17,087 bases of DNA from FEN-987 sp035524675 (GTDB lineage Archaea > Thermoproteota > Bathyarchaeia > 40CM-2-53-6): the NCBI GenBank assembly GCA_035524675.1, contig DATKOK010000055.1, forward strand, positions 1-17,087, given 5' to 3'. Below the pieces are notes generated by a model, which saw only the letters and a program-made list of their open reading frames with translations, had not been told where the DNA came from and did no database searches. The position numbers were made by a program, and so were the translations under genes. Of the stretch, positions 14,887 to 17,087 are shown in pieces. Position 1 is the stretch's first letter. Each line of letters starts with the position of its first letter.

Positions 14887-16341
14887 TCATGATCTTCTAG
14901 TCATATTATCAGCTGATCTAACGATCGCTCTCAAATTTTCTCTTACCGAATCGGATAGCGGTTCAGGCTTGTGATCGGTGAGAATTCTTTTCACTCTTTC
15001 TTTAGCGACTTGACGTACATCCTTTCGCCCTTTCTGCGCCCACATTTGTTCATTGTATCTGTCGAAGAGTGTTGGCACGAAGACTTCCTTCTTTAGGTGA
15101 GTGAATGTGTGTTTATGCTTCAGGTAACTGCCCGTTGATCCGATGTCGCGAATTACTTCAAGCGCAAGACTTTCATCGTTTACGTGAACGCCGTCCAACA
15201 CACGGAATATCCAGCCGGCTATCTCGTCACAAATCACCGCCATCTCCATGCTCCCGTAATCGCTACCTGCAAGGTATCCGCAGCAATGTATCATGTTGAT
15301 TCCGCTGAGAGCGCTCATAAGAGCCATCAATCCTGCCTCGGCGCCAGCCTGCGAGTCAGGCATCTTGGAATCTGACGAGCCACCCCAGCCGAAAGTTGGT
15401 AGTTGATACAGTCCAGCAAGTTGTGACTGAATTATATGACCCATCGCCCACTCAGGTGCGGCGAAGCTGAAACGGAGAGTTCGAAGGTCAGAGATGGCCA
15501 TTCCAGGGCCGTAAATGAACGGCGTCCCAGGATTGATTAGTTGAGAGATAGTGAGTGCTGCTAATGTTTCAGCATTCCCTAAGACGTAGGTGCCTATCAA
15601 GGTAGCAGGGCCGGTTAGACCTGCCATGGGACAGCCTGTGAAGAATACTGGCAGTCCTGCGGTTGAGAATTCCACGAGATCTTCATTCATGGTGGAGAAC
15701 GTGAGCGGTGAAATTGACTCGCTGTAACAACTCAGTAACGGTCTCTTCTTCAACTCGTCAAGTCCGCCAGCGACGGCAGCTGCCATGGCTATCGCACTCT
15801 TGGCAGTGGACGCCTCCGGAAGAGCCCAAACGATGTGTTTCTCGGTGTTGGCGAACACAACTTCAAGTTCGTGCAGATGCTCAGTTTCATGCGGAACGTC
15901 GCTGGCTCCGCATATCGCCATCATGAAGCTTAGATTCTGCAGCGCATCGCCGAGTCGAGTCGCGTCTGCGACATCCTGCTTGGTTGAAGCGCGACTCATC
16001 CCAGAATCAATATCGAGTACCTGATGAAGCGGGGTACCCCCAAAACCAAAATGCACTCTTCCCCTCTCCAACACCATCTCATCCTGGCTTCGGCCGTAGA
16101 GATTGATTGTTTTCGGAATGGTCTTCAGAGCATTCGTGACGAGGGAACTGGGGATAGTTAGGTTACCTGTTTCCCGTTTCAGCTCTGCGCCATTTCGAGT
16201 CAGTGTGTTTGCTATTCTGCTGGAATTTGTGGATATCCCAACCGTTTCTAATACCTCGAGTGAAGCAGTATGCACCTTCTGTATCTCGTCCGCTGTCAAC
16301 ATCTGCATGATTCTGCTTTCAGGAAGCTTACGAGATGTCAT
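14887..16341 (-). CDS. Trimethylamine-methyltransferase-family protein, non-pyrrolysine type
   Basis: The 484-residue protein is a full-length member of the MttB superfamily. It starts with MLTADEIQKVHTASLEVLETVGI (14-36) and has HFGFGGTP (97-104), and STKQDVADATRLGDAL (119-134). NEDLVEFSTAGLPVFFTGCPMAGLTGPAT (219-247) follows, then the C-terminal GWGGSSDSKMPDSQAGAE (318-335). In the true trimethylamine enzymes an amber codon for pyrrolysine lies roughly two thirds along, near this region. Here the frame is open throughout, so the protein belongs with the non-pyrrolysine clade. Known members of that clade (such as MtgB) demethylate glycine betaine and related quaternary amines. It would transfer the methyl group to the cobalt of the neighbouring corrinoid protein. 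The substrate is not readable from sequence. It is divergent from the corrinoid gene, 181 bases away. The start is ATG 16341. Confidence 0.9.
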   Translation of the reverse strand: MTSRKLPESRIMQMLTADEIQKVHTASLEVLETVGISTNSSRIANTLTRNGAELKRETGNLTIPSSLVTNALKTIPKTINLYGRSQDEMVLERGRVHFGFGGTPLHQVLDIDSGMSRASTKQDVADATRLGDALQNLSFMMAICGASDVPHETEHLHELEVVFANTEKHIVWALPEASTAKSAIAMAAAVAGGLDELKKRPLLSCYSESISPLTFSTMNEDLVEFSTAGLPVFFTGCPMAGLTGPATLIGTYVLGNAETLAALTISQLINPGTPFIYGPGMAISDLRTLRFSFAAPEWAMGHIIQSQLAGLYQLPTFGWGGSSDSKMPDSQAGAEAGLMALMSALSGINMIHCCGYLAGSDYGSMEMAVICDEIAGWIFRVLDGVHVNDESLALEVIRDIGSTGSYLKHKHTFTHLKKEVFVPTLFDRYNEQMWAQKGRKDVRQVAKERVKRILTDHKPEPLSDSVRENLRAIVRSADNMTRRS

Positions 16342-16430
16342 CTCAGAGTCTCACGTGTGGAACGACCTGCTAGAGTTTGATAAAGGCTCTCGGCAATTAT
16401 CGGAGAAACGCAACGTGAGACGACTGAGAT
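16340..16430. promoter_or_regulatory. Long inverted repeat in the divergent methyltransferase/corrinoid promoter
   Basis: The left arm is 16340-16356 and the right arm 16413-16430. Reverse-complementing the left arm gives ACGTGAGACTCTGAGAT, against ACGTGAGACGACTGAGAT on the right. They match except at one mismatch and one added base. The left arm runs from the methyltransferase start codon over its expected transcription start, and the right arm lies behind both promoters. This fits a pair of operators for one regulator. Confidence 0.55.
16378..16385 (-). promoter_or_regulatory. TATA-like box for the methyltransferase
   Basis: CTTTATCA on the minus strand, about 41 bases before ATG 16341. 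The identical octamer serves the opposite gene. Confidence 0.55.
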
Positions 16431-16482
16431 TGGAAATGCCCATTGGTGATGAGGTTTTTTCAACCTTGCAAATTAAGCTCAA

Positions 16483-16490
16483 CTTTATCA
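16483..16490 (+). promoter_or_regulatory. TATA-like box for the corrinoid protein
   Basis: CTTTATCA on the plus strand, about 37 bases before ATG 16523; same octamer and similar spacing as the divergent methyltransferase promoter. Confidence 0.55.
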
Positions 16491-16522
16491 GAGAACTCGA
16501 ATGTAACGCTCCGTGAGAAGAT

Positions 16523-17087
16523 ATGTCGGCTACGAACGAGATGGTTAAGCAGCTTGCTCAGGCCGTAATTGACGGGGATATAGACAAGTCCAAGGACCTG
16601 ACGACGAGCATGGTTAGTAACGGAATTTCGCCAACGGCAATTTTGAACGAAGGATTGACCAAAGGATTGATGGTTGTTGGCGAGAGATTCGGAAATGGGG
16701 ACGCATTTCTTACAGACCTCATGCTTTCCGCAGAGGCGATGAAGACTGGTTTACAAGTAGTTGAACCTGAACTTAGGAAGGCTCATGTGGAACGTGCATA
16801 CGTCGGAACCGTTGTCATAGGTACAGTCGAAGGCGATATCCATGACATTGGCAAGACAATTGTCGCCACCATGTTCGAAGTGAGCGGTTTCAAAGTTATC
16901 GATCTAGGATGTGATGTAAAGTCGCAAATCTTCCTCGAGAAGATAAGTGAATCGAAAGCCAACATTCTCGGCCTCTCAGCCCTATTATCTACTACCATGG
17001 GCAAACAACAAGAAACAATCAAGTCACTAGAAGCTAAGGGAGTACGGTCGAGCGTGAAAGTCATGGTGGGCGGAGCACCCGTGACGC
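16523..17087 (+). CDS. Corrinoid (B12) methyl-carrier protein, C-terminus outside window
   Basis: I translated this frame to the window edge: 188 residues from ATG 16523, with an in-frame TGA three codons upstream. The first 90 residues are the four-helix cap (GLMVVGERFGNGDAFLTDLM is typical). From about 92 the Rossmann B12 domain begins: DIHDIG (105-110), where H107 is the lower axial cobalt ligand, then SAL (152-154), and GGAP (183-186). This is the DxHxxG, SxL, GG set of methylamine-type corrinoid proteins (MtbC/MttC/MtgC family), usually about 210-220 residues, so only the last 20-30 are missing. It should carry the methyl group taken from the substrate by the divergent MttB-family protein and pass it to a second methyltransferase. 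That partner and the reactivating RamA-type protein are not in view. Confidence 0.93.
   Translation, partial: MSATNEMVKQLAQAVIDGDIDKSKDLTTSMVSNGISPTAILNEGLTKGLMVVGERFGNGDAFLTDLMLSAEAMKTGLQVVEPELRKAHVERAYVGTVVIGTVEGDIHDIGKTIVATMFEVSGFKVIDLGCDVKSQIFLEKISESKANILGLSALLSTTMGKQQETIKSLEAKGVRSSVKVMVGGAPVT

Noticed and set aside
14887..16341. Pyrrolysine (amber readthrough) in the MttB-family gene
   Set aside because: No in-frame TAG occurs within the coding region; the only stop is the terminal TGA.
16103..16516. 137-codon plus-strand frame over the methyltransferase start and divergent promoter
   Set aside because: It is mostly antisense to the methyltransferase and crosses both promoters; no family pattern.
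1..17087. CRISPR array, insertion sequence or prophage
   Set aside because: No regularly spaced repeats, transposase or integrase motifs, or phage structural genes were seen on either strand.

Overview
This 17-kb window looks like a chromosomal segment of an archaeon, most likely of the TACK/Thaumarchaeota-Bathyarchaeia kind. The evidence is a Hef/FANCM-type helicase, a RecA/KaiC-like protein of archaeal type, a tandem-ACT protein, YjbQ with a TIM-barrel hydrolase, TATA-like boxes about 30-40 bp before start codons, very short leaders, few Shine-Dalgarno sites and frequent TTG starts. The lineage is an inference from style and families, not from a marker gene. No rRNA, tRNA, transposase, integrase or CRISPR array was seen.

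Layout. Positions 1-613 hold the N-terminal part of a KaiC-like protein (minus). Positions 746-3764 form an envelope/secretion block: a secreted alpha/beta protein resembling a caspase-like fold without obvious catalytic residues (minus), a single-pass surface protein, and an anchored surface protein with an extremely tyrosine-rich segment and three beta repeats. A protein with two CDGSH domains and a central cysteine-rich domain overlaps the last of these (3736-4464). Then come four minus-strand genes: a tandem-ACT protein, a two-cupin phosphomannose-isomerase-like protein, a small lipocalin-like protein and a Hef-type helicase without a nuclease. An amidase (plus), a SAM methyltransferase (minus) and a HAD phosphatase (minus) follow. 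Next is a two-gene unit of amidohydrolase plus YjbQ (plus), and an APC permease (minus).

The right end (13103-17087) is the most coherent system. A trimethylamine-methyltransferase-family protein (MttB superfamily, with no internal amber codon and so of the non-pyrrolysine type) is divergent from a cognate corrinoid protein that runs off the window. An APC permease lies downstream of the methyltransferase. Together they suggest uptake and demethylation of a quaternary or methylated amine (glycine-betaine-like) with methyl transfer to a corrinoid protein. The 181-bp divergent promoter region has two matching TATA boxes and a long inverted repeat. The permease has a 13-bp palindrome between its TATA box and start that shares the same core bases. 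This hints at one regulator for all three genes.

Other regulatory structures stand out: an 8-bp perfect inverted repeat on the promoter of the caspase-like gene, a 16-bp perfect palindrome centred on CACGTG between the cupin and ACT genes, and a hairpin plus T-tract terminator that overlaps the permease stop codon.
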